Shown in pieces: positions 26,110 through 37,774 of a stretch of 64,000 nucleotides of DNA (its first letter is position 1; each line of letters starts with the position of its first letter). This stretch comes from Allolobophora icterica. Its lineage: Eukaryota; Annelida; Clitellata; Crassiclitellata; Lumbricidae. Under the pieces are notes generated by a model. It searched no databases. It was not told where the DNA came from and saw only the letters and a program-made list of their open reading frames with translations. Location: the NCBI GenBank assembly GCA_963556255.1, contig OY744605.1, positions 40,565,608 through 40,629,607 of the forward strand. The letters are read 5' to 3'. The translations under genes were made by a program, and so were the position numbers.

Positions 26110-27200
26110 AAAGTTATCCGGATAGCATTACATAATTAATTATACTCGCCAGGTGAAGAGCAGCTAGATATCCAGATGTTTGAAGGCCAATGAGAAATAG
26201 TGAGCTTTTAGGCGTGACTTGAAAGAGCAACGGGTTAACATTGGCAGTCCGATTCCATTTCTTGAGAGCAGCAACACTGAATGCACGAGAGCCCATGACT
26301 GTGCTACGTGCATATAGGTTCAACCAAAAGACATACTGCGGCGTGGAAGCTAGTGGTTGAAGGTAATTGTAATCTCAAGATTTCTACAGCGCCCAAAAAA
26401 GGAGTCAAGGGAACCAACTTATTCACAAAATCCAGAGGGCAAAGGCCCCTTCCCTCCTCCGTACGCCCATGTTTGTAACAATGTAATGTGGGATTGAAAT
26501 GTGAGATTATTGCCCAGAGTCACCCCAAGTGTTTTGACAGCAAGGTCAACGCTAGAATGAGAAGGAAAAGCGCGTAGTCGTTGGCGTGAGCCAAACATGA
26601 CTGCCTTAGACTTATCTAGGTTTATAGCAAGACCGTTGAAGCAGAACCATGCACAAAGGAGGAGCACTCCTAGTATTACTTTGTCGGACTGATCCGTTGG
26701 TGATAGAGCAATGAAAAGCTGAGCATCATCGGCATACTGCTGTAAACGGACTCAAAAGTGATTGGCTGATTGGTGAGGTGAAGATCGTAAATAGTAGGGG
26801 CCGAGAACAGTTCCTTAAGGGATACTAGCAGTGCAGGGAGAAGGTTCCGATCGAGCAGTACCAATACCCATTTGCTGAGACCGATTGCAGAGGTTAGAAG
26901 CTATAATCAGTTTAAGGCAGTCACAAGGACACCGAACTGAGTCTAGAAAGTATGAGCTGATGGTCGACAGTGTCAAAAGATGCACTAAGGTCAAGGCATA
27001 CTAATATGTTATCCAGCGTAAAGGCGAGAGCAGTTTCAGTGGAGTAGCCTTCACTGTAACATAACGGCACATCAGATGATCAGCCAAAGATTTTCTGTTT
27101 TGAGGCATTGGATCTTCTGGCTGGGTTTCGATCTCTTAACATAACAAGGGTTTTAAGTGGGTCAGAAGACGTGTAGTCTGTGTTAGAACCACTGTAAATT
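26110..27200 (-). mobile_element. Decayed CR1-like LINE ORF2
   Basis: Minus-strand fragments in order: ALAFTLDNILVCLDLSASFD then TVDHQLILSRL (RT motif A, about 26940-27040); QQYADDAQLF (motif C, about 26715-26745); NLDKSKAVMFGSRQRLRAF; then SRAFSVAALKKWN near the 3' end. Stops and frame shifts separate them, so it is a pseudogene of a retrotransposon. Confidence 0.8.
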
Positions 27201-27383
27201 AACCTCGAATGCTTAATAGGCTAATAGCCCAAATCTCCTATAGCTTCTTCCTAGCTGTGATAGTGTCCACTGAGACAGTTACAATACTATCATACAACTC
27301 TTGCACTGAGGAATTTCTGCCCTAATGTTCATTTCGGCTTCTTAAATAATTTATAGGCCTACCTGTGTCCCCGAGTTGCCTTG

Positions 27384-28075
27384 TTTGATGCTAATTCAAA
27401 GAACCTCTCCCACTGTAGTGCTTCCTTTCCAGTAATTAATCTTATAAGCTTCGATTAGATCTCTATTCCTCCTTCTCTCCAATGTTTTCAGTCCACATCT
27501 TTTCATCCTTTCTTCATAGTTCAAATCCTTGTCGCCCCAAATCAATTTGGTAGCTCTTCTTTGCGCTTTCTCCAGTTTTTCCATGTCCTGTTTCAGGTAT
27601 GGCTTCCCTATACCTCGGTATACAGTGGCCTATTCCAACTGTGTTATAGTTATTCCATTATAACTAGTGATCTTTACAAGTACAACCTCATTGTTGTATC
27701 CTTGTCTCTGGTGACTATTGTCCTTATCATACCAATAGTTGAATTAGCCTTTCTTGATGCTTCAGCACATTTTTGCCTTAAAGGTTTTGCACTGATGTGC
27801 ATAATCACTCCAAAGTCCCTTCTTCCTCACTCACTTTCAATACCTTACTCGTTGCTTCTCTTCCCCATATGCATCACTGAGCACTTTTCCAAATTTGCCA
27901 GTCCTCCGACTATCTGAACATTCTTCTCATCTTCCCGCTGTATCTCAACTTCTTATTTCTTCATCAGCAACTGCTCTACTTAGTTTTGTATCACCTACAA
28001 ACTTTAAAATGTTTCGATAGAATCCCATCGTCTATGTCGTTAATAAAAAGTACGAAAAAGTAAGAAAATGGTGAG
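27384..28075 (-). mobile_element. Second LINE RT remnant
   Basis: Minus-strand FINDIDDGI near 28030-28060 and KFVGDTKLSRA-like sequence mark the motif C region. It is followed by MEKLEKAQRRATKLIWGDKD and LNYEERMKRCGLKTLERRRN (27396-27584), the thumb-side block of jockey/CR1-type ORF2. Frames are broken. It differs in type from the 26110-27200 copy. Confidence 0.75.
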
Positions 28076-28094
28076 GGACTTCAATCTTCAAACA

Positions 28095-28665
28095 GGGTGG
28101 ATGGAAGGATGACTGAACGAATGAAGGGGTGTAAGGATCGATGGATGAATGGATGAATACAAGAATGAATGACTTTATGGATGGATAGATGGGGATAGGG
28201 ATGACTGATTGGATGATTGGCTGGATAGTCTGACGGGTGGCTGTCGCTGTTTGGTGGATGGATAGATAGATGGATGGATGGATTGAGGATGGATGAGTGA
28301 GTGGAAGGGTGGAGCATCAGTGCGCTTTCGATCTTTGGGCTGAGTTTAGGTGTTCGGATAGGGTTTCATCTCAGGTTACTTTGATGGACTAATGGATGAA
28401 TCGATGAATGGACGGATGGATGATGGATGGATACACGGGCATAGAGGAACCAGTTAGTTTGTGCGTGTGTGGATGAATGAATGGCTGAATGAATGGCTGA
28501 ATGAATGACTTGATGGATGGGTGGATGTAGGGATGAATGAACGAACGAATGAATTATTTGATGAGTGAATGACTAGATTGATGGATTGGTAGTGGGTGGG
28601 TGCATGGTTGGATGGGTGGATGAATGACGTGGGTTGGATGGGTGGATGAATGACGTGATTGATGG
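28095..28665. repeat. Degenerate GGAT/GAAT array
   Basis: Interrupted GGATGAAT-type repeats ahead of the GT structure. The 'HPSIHPS' minus-strand ORFs are artefacts. Confidence 0.85.
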
Positions 28666-28668
28666 GTG

Positions 28669-29019
<351 letters not shown>

Positions 29020-29329
29020 AAAATATAAGCTATAAAAATAGATCAGATTACGCGTATACGCAGATACGCAGATTGGAGAGTGCATGTACCGATATGAGTG
29101 TGGCATATAGATTGCCATCGGTATACAATAAATTCTTCTACCCCGCTGCTGACCTTCATTCATTCCTACATCCATCAAATCATTCATTCATTCATCCATT
29201 CAGTCATTCATCTCAGCTGTACCATGGTGCGGTGTGACACCATGCATTTATGAATTAACGAATATATCATCACACCAAGCAAGAAACTTACGTCCCTTTA
29301 ACCAGCCCTATGCTCATACGAATACCCGG

Positions 29330-29800
29330 CTATTCTCTTTGCGATGTACAGGGATGGATGGATATGGAACAAGATACCACTAGTGATTCGACAGTTACCT
29401 AGTCTGTGGTCGTTTAATTGTAAATTACGATCCTTTATACTTGAGGTACACAATTATACCTCCAAAAGAAAAAAAGAGAGATTAAACAATTGTAACGCAT
29501 ATTATCTTAGTCTCATGGTGCGATGTCGAGCTTTTTAAAGTTAAGTTTAATATCTCAGAGTTATATGTTATATGTTTAATATTACTAAACCGCCTGGTTT
29601 ATTATTTCAGTTGTCTGTTTACTGAAGCTAGATCGACTGCTGCTCGTCTAACTGTATTACTACCCAGGTGGCCCCGTTAGCCGGGTTTATGACCTCTTTT
29701 TGGTCTCCTCTGTAGCCAGATCATGTTACTTGAAAAAGCATTACTGTGTATCGTTTATCTTCTTATGTTTGGTCACCGAAATAAATTGAATTGAATTCAA
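29330..29800 (+). mobile_element. LINE 3' end remnant
   Basis: The peptide WIWNKIPLVIRQLPSLWSFN followed by CKLRSFIL resembles the extreme C-terminus of CR1/jockey-type ORF2 (LWNSLP...FK..L). It is followed by a ~250-base untranslated tail ending GAAATAAATTGAATTGAATT, a typical LINE 3' terminus. The 5' side is lost. Confidence 0.55.
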
Positions 29801-29929
29801 TTCATTGTGTGGATGGATGTATAGATGGAGGAATAATGAATGGATGAATAAATAAATGACTTAGTAGATGGATGGATGGGTTGATGGGGTGGGGTTCGTA
29901 AGTAGATGCACAAATTAATTAAATGACTT

Positions 29930-29975
29930 GATGGGTGGATGGATGGATGGATGGATGGATGGGTGGAGGGGTGGG
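29930..29975. repeat. (GGAT)n microsatellite
   Basis: A short GGAT array with GGGT variants inside a wider GGAT/GAAT-like stretch (29805-30015). Confidence 0.9.
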
Positions 29976-30237
29976 AGATGGTGGTCCAGGAGTGGGTGAA
30001 TGGGTGAATTTATGAATGACTATGCCTTGTAATTAGGCAGAATTGTCATTTTAGACTGTTTTTAATTCTACGTACTTTTCTGAATGTTTTATATTTTTGG
30101 AAGGCTATTAGTTTGCACTAATTGCTGTTGTTTAGTAGTATACATGTTCTTTAAAACTGCGTTATGCATCGCAACGCTTAACTGGCTGTTGCTAGTCATG
30201 GAAAGTAAATATTAATGAATGAGTTATTGAAGTAAAG

Positions 30238-30615
30238 CAGTGCATCTCAAACTTTCTGACGCTGTGAACCGGTAATTGCGTTTAACAGCCTTACTGTACG
30301 TTTCAACATCAGCTTGCACATAATTATAACATGCTATATTGGAAATTGGATTTCACAGTATTGTCACTCTTTAAATTACAATTAGACTCTTGTTACTGCT
30401 AGATGCTTCAAAACTGTTAAATTTTATGTATGAACAATATATCATGTTCGCATTTTTATGTTTTGCAATACACAATGTAAATCGTGCTATCTTTGGCAAT
30501 ACACAAGGTTATTTGAGTACGGTCAAAACTGTAATTCCTATTTTCACTCTGCTACCCTGTAACCAATGACTCGCGGACCGGTACAGAACCGTGGACCAAA
30601 GTGTGAGTAGCAAGG
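30238..30615. mobile_element. Decayed hAT-like element
   Basis: Begins CAGTGCATCTCAAACTTTCT; near the right end, in reverse, it reads TTGCTACTCACACTTTGGTC, a diverged inverted repeat preceded by a GCGGACCGG motif. CAGTGnnTCTCAAACTTT ends with a GCGGACC word are common in non-autonomous hAT elements. No transposase; no clean target duplication. Confidence 0.45.
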
Positions 30616-30664
30616 TAAACTGAAGTGAGGTAAAATAAGCTTAGGTCTGTATGCAAGCGTTCAT

Positions 30665-31245
30665 CTATAAATGCATGCATGTATGTATGTATGCATGAAT
30701 GTATACATGCATGTATGTATGTATGTATGTATGTATGTGTGAGTGTATGTGCGTGTATGTATGTATATGTGAATGTATGAATGCATGTATGTATCTATGT
30801 ATGTATGTATGAATGTATACATGTATGCATGCGTCTATATGTGAATGTAGGAATGCATGTATGTATGTATGTATGTATGTAAAACTATGTATGTATGTAT
30901 GTATGTATGTATGTATGTATGTATACATGTATGTATATATGTAAGTATGTATGTGTGTAGGTATGAATACATGCATGCATTTATGTATGTATGTATGTAT
31001 GTATGTATGCATGTATGTATGTATGCATGTATATATGTATGTGTGTATACATGTATGCATGCATGTATATATGCATGTATATTTGTATGCATGTATGTAT
31101 AATATACTTATGTATATATGCAGGCATGCATGTGTATGATGTTAGTGTGTATGCATATATATAAATATATGTGTGCGTGTGTGCGCGTGTGTGTGTATGT
31201 ATGTACTTATGTATGCAGGTACGCATGTACGTATGTATGTCTGTC
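30665..31245. repeat. Degenerate (ATGT)n array
   Basis: About 580 bases of ATGT/ATGC/ATAC variants. It produces long His/Tyr/Ile or Cys/Met/Val ORFs on both strands, which are not genes. Confidence 0.95.
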
Positions 31246-31339
31246 TGAGCGTATCTACCTACTTTATATAGCACCTTTCAAGTGCCCTTCAAAATCTCTG
31301 GATTCTCCAGCAAAACTAACGTTTTAGGCCGGCAGGAGC

Positions 31340-31605
31340 AGAAGACCATCTCTATGGAAAGAATGCTCAGATGTAATTGGAACAAGCCGCCACTGGTGAG
31401 CTGTCGCACATACGTAGACCCCACGACCTATCTATGCTTTGGCATTTTTACATGGTTTTCAAGGGAATTTTCCTGTCAAGACATCGTTTGGTTCTTGGTG
31501 ACCGGGCCAAACCTTTGGAATTCGCTGCCGACTGTTTGTACGTTCTGTGAGTCTCTATTAATGCAACTCAGAACCACGGCTCGAAGAGGGAAACAATAAG
31601 CGCTG
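31340..31605 (+). mobile_element. Possible LINE C-terminal fragment
   Basis: The peptide FLVTGPNLWNSLPTVCTF near 31495-31550 resembles the conserved GPxLWNSLP block at the end of CR1-type ORF2. The rest of the frame is not recognisable, so the assignment is weak. Confidence 0.35.
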
Positions 31606-32995
31606 GTATGGATAGAAGAACCATTCCCTTGCCTCGCCCTCCCTCTCCCATCTCCATCCTCCCCAACCCCTTCCCTTCTGCCATTTCCTCTACATGTCTA
31701 TACATCTCCCTCCCCTCCCCTACTCACTCCTCTTCCCTTCCCCCTTCCCTCCCCTCTTCGAAGCGGGAGTCCGGGAGTCCTTCCCCGGAAGAATTTGGGG
31801 ATTCTACATTGCCGTTGGTGAGTTTTAGCGCATTTTCGGAGAAAGAAAACTGGTTTCTTGTCAAGGTTTTCGTCGTGAGAAAGTATTTAAAATTTACGTG
31901 ACTGACTGACATAATTGCCAATAACTGACTTTTTCTCAAGTGTTACTAGTTACATGACAAGGTGGCTTTGCGAATTTTTATGAGCATTCGATATTGCCAA
32001 AGTACACGCCTATATATATACACTTTGAACGCAGTATGCGTTGAATGGGGGGCATACTTGCTAGTGGTAGCATCTAATCAGAATTAAATATTTAAATTTA
32101 TTTACACCATATGTGCTAAAGTCGTTACAAATAATTTGCACAATGATATAAATTGTAATTTACGTTACGTAATCGCTTGGTTTAAGTTTGGACAGCGATG
32201 GGCCAACGCATTTGATAAACACCAGTCTTGGCAAGTGTTCCATGTTCAAACTGTTTCGGATGGGAGTTGTCGTTCATGACGCTCAACGATTACTGTTGAT
32301 ATCACGATAGTAAGTAAGGAGGTTGATTTAGAAAATTGGCTAGCACGAAAACGGATCGGTACGCCACTGTGATTAGGCGCCGTTTGACTTGCATACCGTC
32401 GATACCGATATGTTTTTGGGCCATACCGGTATGGATTTTTCGCCTGGAAGTTCCGGTATGCTTTCAGCCGGCCATGAGAGGTGCCGGTATAGCGTACCGT
32501 TTCAAACACTTCGAGCACTGACTATGTATATATACTGTCAGAGTTTTTACAGGCGTCTAAATGCGTTGCCTTTGATGAATCAGGCATTACCATTTGGCAA
32601 TCTGTGGGACTAATGGACTATCGCCAAATGACTGAAATTTCGGATCAACCGTTCAACGAATAACCCGAGTATAAATGAACTTTTTCCTGTATAAATAACT
32701 GAGCCTTGCAATTACTTGGCTTTGTAAATCGAAGCCGTTCAGCCGACTGACCTTTGAGTGCACTATACAGCAGATCTCCTCTCATCCTCAGGCTTAGACT
32801 CGCAAACACAACATCCGGGTACTTCCACTGGTCATCACGCTGACGGTGATTATTGCAGTTTTTGTTATAACTCGAATAGTGATGACGATGCTGCTGTTGA
32901 TGATGAATACATTATATGAACTACTTTGTTCCTTGTTTATCTACATAAAAGTTGGAGATGAAGATAACGACGACTATAAAGATGATGATTATGAC
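31606..32995. other. Intergenic, no gene recognised
   Basis: Includes a C/T-rich stretch at 31620-31760 and a cluster of TACCGGTAT-like words at 32390-32500 that looks repeat-derived. No coding region supported. Confidence 0.5.
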
Positions 32996-33200
32996 CATAG
33001 GCGTAATTTGGGGGAGGGGGCACGAGTGGTACCGTACCACCCGCTTTTTGGACTGGGGTACCGTACCCCCCACTTTTGAACAATGTCAATCAATATTTTA
33101 TTAACTGCGCTTTCCCAGAGATCGCAGTCTCCGCCTTGCTTCGTGTATGTAAGAAATTGGTACCCCCTCCCACTGTTTTTAGACCAAAGTTACGCCTCTG
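32996..33200 (-). mobile_element. hAT-like miniature element with perfect 8-bp TSD
   Basis: 205 bases, from CATAGGCGTAATTTGGGGG to GACCAAAGTTACGCCTCTG, flanked by ATTATGAC on both sides (32988-32995 and 33201-33208). Same family as 1098-1294 and 7338-7661, in the opposite orientation. It lies 30 bases past the lectin-gene stop codon and carries a minus-strand AATAAA at 33097-33102. Confidence 0.88.
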
Positions 33201-33230
33201 ATTATGACCGTTGATGATCTGTTGCCGAAG

Positions 33231-34587
33231 TCAAACATATCCATGCAATAGTTGCTGAGTTCCAGTGACATATACTAGGTCGGGGTTAATGGGGGGCCGA
33301 AGGGCCTTGTCCCCATCATTATCATCATCACCATCGGTGGCTGTCGTCGTCATAACCAGATGTCCGCTGCCCATAGAAAGCGCTGACAGCTCCATCTTCC
33401 GTCCTTCGTTCGCGGCGTTCTCCTCAATCTCCACAGCAGCAGCAGCAGCAGCAGCATTGCCGCAAACAGTTGCAACAGCATTGGCACCAGCATCACCTGA
33501 AACACCAGCAGCAGTAGCAGCCATTGATCGCAACGATTGCTCCTCTGGCGACGATTCCATTCCAACGCTGCATCGACTGGCAGACGGCATCTTGCCACGG
33601 TCGTCCGTTCTGCAGCCTCCTCCTCCTCTTCCTCTTTTCCCACCTCTCCCGCCGCCGCCACCTCCATTTCCTTTTCCACCTCCCCCTGCTCCCGATGACC
33701 CACCAGTTTCCAGTGCGTGGCTGCCTCCGCCGCCGCCACCGTCGCCGTATATCTGGTTACAGGTCGTCTTCGTCGTGGTACAGATTCCTCGCTGGCGACT
33801 GAAGTCGAGCATCGAATGGCAGAAGGGAGCAGAGGAGCAGAAGGGAGCAGAGGAGCAGAAGGGAGCAGAGGAGCAATCGATGAGCGAACACTGATCCGTT
33901 CGGTCAATATATCTGCTAGGCGTTGTTGTTGTCGTCGTCGTCTCGTAGCCCTCCTGCTTTTGCGTCCTGGCGCCACCGCCACTTTCGACGGTCGAACAGG
34001 AGGACGAAGGGTCCCTCGCGCCTGACGCCCCAACACCCAGCTGCAGAGGAGTAGGGACCCCAGCAGGGCCGCCTCGGATGTTGAGCCTGGCGCCGAAGTC
34101 GATTTCCTGGCAGCAGAGACTCGCCTCATGCGTCGGACAGCGTTGACTGGTGCAACCGCAGACGCCCGGCGGTTGGTGGTGGAGTCGGTGGTGGTAATCG
34201 CTGCCATACGCCTGCAGTCGCGTGTCGACGTAGTCCTGCTCTACGTCGTGCGTATCAAGACGCCGCCCAAGATACAGACCATCCGGCCCGTGTAGAGCGC
34301 ATGCGCAGGAGGCGAAACGACCACTTCCGGGCGATGAACGGGAGTGGTCACGTGGTGCTCGTGGAGGATGGACGTGGGAACAGCGCGAATACTTGGGCGA
34401 CAGTTCGACGTTGGTTGGTCTGTCCGTGCAGAGGAGCAGCTGGCAGTGTTCGTGTCTTGGGAGAAGGAGACCCCGCTGGGCCGACGCAGAAGTGGACGAT
34501 GAGATCGCCAACTGGAAAGCATCTTCCCCGTCGAGAAATGTCATCTGTTCGCTCACCTCAGTTCCAGGCGTATAGCGCTTTCGACGT
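33231..34587 (-). CDS. SUEL/CUB/sushi membrane protein, last exon (cytoplasmic tail)
   Basis: The acceptor AATTGCAG ends at 34588; the exon's first base completes an Arg codon split with the transmembrane exon, giving a run of basic residues (YIR-R-RRKRYTPG), the expected stop-transfer signal. It encodes 451 residues to the stop, ending in TGTQQLLHGYV. The tail is low in recognisable domains: poly-Thr, poly-Gly, poly-Ala and a triple SSAPFC repeat encoded by three near-identical 18-base units (~33826-33880). Conserved-looking stretches are SEQMTFLDGEDAFQLAISSS near the membrane and DLVYVTGTQQLL at the end. GC-rich compared with its surroundings. Function unknown; the tail probably binds intracellular partners (inference). 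Confidence 0.78.
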
Positions 34588-34750
34588 CTGCAATTTAAAC
34601 CAAAACATTAACAAATCTCCTCTACATTGTCAACAGTTGAAACGCTCTGCCATTTTCCTTTTGTCTAGAAAATAGCGCAACAGAAATTCTTGTGAACCAA
34701 TGTCTTTAATTAAGTTCATGGGTGGACTGTTCTTCGGGATCAGTCTACGC

Positions 34751-34990
34751 CAGTGCTCTTTAAAGTTTGGTCTGCGGACCATCGAAGGTCCGCGAGTCTG
34801 AGCCAGATGGTCCTCAGCGGCGATTTACCTAACATTCCCGTAACGTCTTTCTCTGTTTACGAAGTACGTAACACTGCGTTGTCGCAGTTAGCTAAGTAGC
34901 ATTCTAACCCTTTTTTCTCAAACTAATCTGTTCTGTGGTTTTGGTGACGTCACTTTTCATGTCACGGTGAATTTTTTTTACCTCGCCCGT
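34751..34990. mobile_element. Possible hAT-like fragment
   Basis: Starts CAGTGCTCTTTAAAGTTTGG, followed by TCTGCGGACC, similar to the 30238-30615 element. No convincing opposite end. Confidence 0.3.
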
Positions 34991-35143
34991 CGTATTTGTT
35001 CATTTCTGAACATTTGTTGGGCCGTAGGACACAAGTAGTCCGCTGTAAGTTCTACTCCAGTAAAATTGTCCCCGCATCAAAAAGCTGACAACCTCTGGTC
35101 TATTCCATTCGGTTGGTATACACCATCTTATACTCTGGATACG

Positions 35144-35144
<1 letters not shown>

Positions 35145-35177
<33 letters not shown>

Positions 35178-35190
35178 ACATACATACATA
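35145..35190. repeat. (CA)n microsatellite
   Basis: About 15 CA units followed by ACATACATAC, in the intron between the tail and transmembrane exons. Confidence 0.9.
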
Positions 35191-35381
35191 CATGACCACG
35201 ACCTTTGGCGATTAACTGAACCAATGCAGAAATACATTCATACATCCTTCTTTCATTTCGTCCGTCCGCCGTTGTTTCCTTCCTTTCTTCTTTATTTGCT
35301 TCTTCCATCCTTCTTTTTTGTGCACTCCTCGCTTCCTTTCTTCATTCATTCCTTCTTTCGTTCGTTCTTTCGTCTGCTTAC

Positions 35382-35469
35382 CTGCGAATGTACATGACGC
35401 AGACAGCCATGACAGCGACGTAGATGACTACAATCAGAGAGACGCCGAACGTGATGACCATCGACAGAC
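35382..35469 (-). CDS. SUEL/CUB/sushi membrane protein, transmembrane exon
   Basis: An 88-base exon flanked by a TACCATAG acceptor and a CAG|GTAAGC donor. It encodes LSMVITFGVSLIVVIYVAVM and then AVCVMYIR, one hydrophobic helix of about 22 residues. Two bases at its start complete a Gly codon with the sushi exon; two bases at its end combine with the tail exon. Frame agreement at both junctions supports it despite its small size. It lies 9.5 kb downstream of the sushi exon. Confidence 0.8.
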
Positions 35470-35505
35470 CTATGGTAATAACCACGATTCATTTAAATAT
35501 GTGTG

Positions 35506-35755
35506 AGGAAGGAAGGAAGGAAGGAAGGAAGGAAGGAAGGAAGGAAGGAAGGAAGGAAGGAAGGAAGGAAGGAAGGAAGGAAGGAAGGAAGGAAGGAAGG
35601 AAGGAAGGAAGGAAGGAAGGAAGGAAGGAAGGAAGGAAGGAAGGAAGGAAGGAATGTAAAAAGAAAGGAAAGAAGGAATATACGAATGAAGGAATGATTG
35701 AAGCAAGGAAGGAATGATTGGAGGAAGGAAGGAATGATTGGAGGAAGGAGGGAAG
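35506..35755. repeat. (GGAA)n microsatellite
   Basis: Pure GGAA from 35506 to 35654, then degenerate GGAA/GGAATGATT to about 35755. It begins only 37 bases upstream (gene sense) of the transmembrane exon, so a polypyrimidine tract of TTCC lies just before that acceptor region. Confidence 0.95.
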
Positions 35756-35999
35756 GCAATTCTAAACAAGTGTCTTTAGACAGTTTTCAAATGTATGTTA
35801 CACAAAGTCAAAGTCGGCACTGTGTGAACGTAATGGGGCAATTCCAAGGGGATGGTCAAATAGACAAGAAGACACGATGGGCTCGAGTTGATGTATGCCA
35901 GCGAGGCACCTGCATATCCCCAACTATCGCCGACCCAGTTAACTCGAGCATGGAATACGTCAGAGATCATGATGTAGGACGAGCAGTGACGACAATTGA

Positions 36000-37461
36000 A
36001 TGTATCTTATCTTATATGATTATTTATAAAGCGCCTCTCACAGCATAGACTATTCAGAGGCGCTCCCAGCGTGTCAGCCCCGAGGGAAAAGAAATGTCTT
36101 TAGGCAGCGGAGAGAAGAAGGCGAGATCCCAAGCAATATCTTGCTACGGAGAGAGGGGGGCAGGTCATTCCAAAGGGAAGGGCCAAGGATGGCAAAAGCA
36201 CGATGCTGAGCCATCGAAGTCCTTGCGCGAGGGACAAGCAGATCAAAGCGGTCAGCAGACCGAAGAGGGCGGGAAGACAGAGCAGATAGAGGTTTGCGCA
36301 TTAGGTCACAGAGGTATTTAGGAGCTTTTCCCAGTAGAGTCCTAGAGACCAGGAGAAGAACCTTGTATTGGATGCGGGAAGCAACAGGAAGCCAGTGAAG
36401 TACATCAGTCATAAAGGTAGTTATGTGAGAGAAGCGAGGAAAACGGGCAATGAGCCTGGCAGCCGCATTCAGAACAGACTGCAGAGATAAAAGGCGCGCT
36501 TTAGGGAGCCCAGCAAACAATGAATTGCAATAGTCAATGCGGCAGCAAATGAAGGCATGAACCATAGTAGTGAACACTGAAGGAGAAACTGATCTTCTTA
36601 CAGCCCTCAAACGCCTCAGATGATAGAAACAGGAACGTGTCAGGTGGGAGAGGTGTTCAGAAAACGAGAGGGTACTATCAAGGGTGACACCCAAATCCCG
36701 AACACTGGATGAAAATGAAAAAGCAGGGTATATTGACGACAGAAGTGGGATATCAAGTTTAGAAAGTTGCTGTTTAGTGCCAAACCAGATCAGTTGGGTC
36801 TTAGAAGAGTTAAGGTTAAGTCGATTTGATGACATCCAAGAGTGGAGATCATGTGACAGGGAATGAATGGATCCAACAAGAGAGATCTGCTGAGAGGATG
36901 GGCCTTGGACAAAGATCTGAACGTCATCTGCATAAAGGTGACCAGAGGTAAAGTGTTTAGTAAATATAGAAGGTATGTCAGCTGTGTAGAGTAAGTACAG
37001 AATGGGGCCAAGGACAGAACCCTGTGGGACACCATACTCAACTCTAACCCAGGCAGTTCTGGAGTCACCAAGGACAATCCTCTGAGTACGGTCAGAGAGG
37101 TAAGGTTTGAACCAAAGAAGAGGGAGACCACTGAGACCACAAGATAGTTCAAGACGTCGAAGTAGGATTTCATGGTCAACCATGTCGAAGGCCGAGGAAA
37201 CATCAAAGAGCGCTAGAAGCGTCAAATGAGACCTGTCAATGGCAGTATAAATGTCCGAGAGAAGGGACAAGAGGGCAGTTTCCGTAGAATGGTGACCTCT
37301 AAACCCTGATTGACTAGAAGGGAGGAGTCCAGACTGTTCAAGATAGGGCAGAAGTTGAAGCGAGACAAGTCTCTCAAGAGTTTTAGAGAGAAAAGAAAGG
37401 TTAGAAATAGGACGATAGTTAGAACATACTTGTGAGTCAAGATTAGGTTTTTTGAGGGTAG
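36000..37461 (-). mobile_element. CR1-like LINE copy 1, RT region, open frame
   Basis: A minus-strand frame is open from the foldback junction to a stop at 36074. It encodes NYRPISNLSFLSKTLERLVS, then ALFDVSSAFDMVDHE (motif A), GVPQGSVLGPILY (motif B), YADD (motif C, near 36925), the YCNSLFAGLPK block and a C-terminal LGPSLWNDLPPSLRS, all CR1-type ORF2 landmarks. The 3' UTR carries GGCGC..CTGAATAGTCTATG and ends at about 36000 in GATAAGATAC. The RT is free of stops, but the element is cut by the foldback at 37462 and lacks its 5' half. It is in the same orientation as the host gene. Confidence 0.88.
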
Positions 37462-37774
37462 TAGTCGGGTCAATATACGATTTGACCCGGAACAAATTGC
37501 AAGAAAACGTTTTATGATGATTTTCGGGTGCATTAGGTCTGGAGATGAACATACTAAAAGTCTACCAAAATCGGACCACGGGATAAGGTCAAATTTTGGC
37601 GCCAAAAAAAGATGGCCGCCAATGGGGAATGAATGACTCAAATGTACACAACTTGCTCAAATCTACAGGAGCAAATCATGTAACAATTTGCTAGCAGGTG
37701 TTTCTAGACTAATTTGACCCTGCTGAAAACGAAAATCGTGGTTAGCAAGCTGGATTTTTAGCGGTTGCATGGAA

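Noticed and set aside
33265..33894. Plus-strand 209-residue Pro/Ser-rich ORF
   Set aside because: It is the complement of the GC-rich tail exon, which is supported by splice phases and the transmembrane junction.
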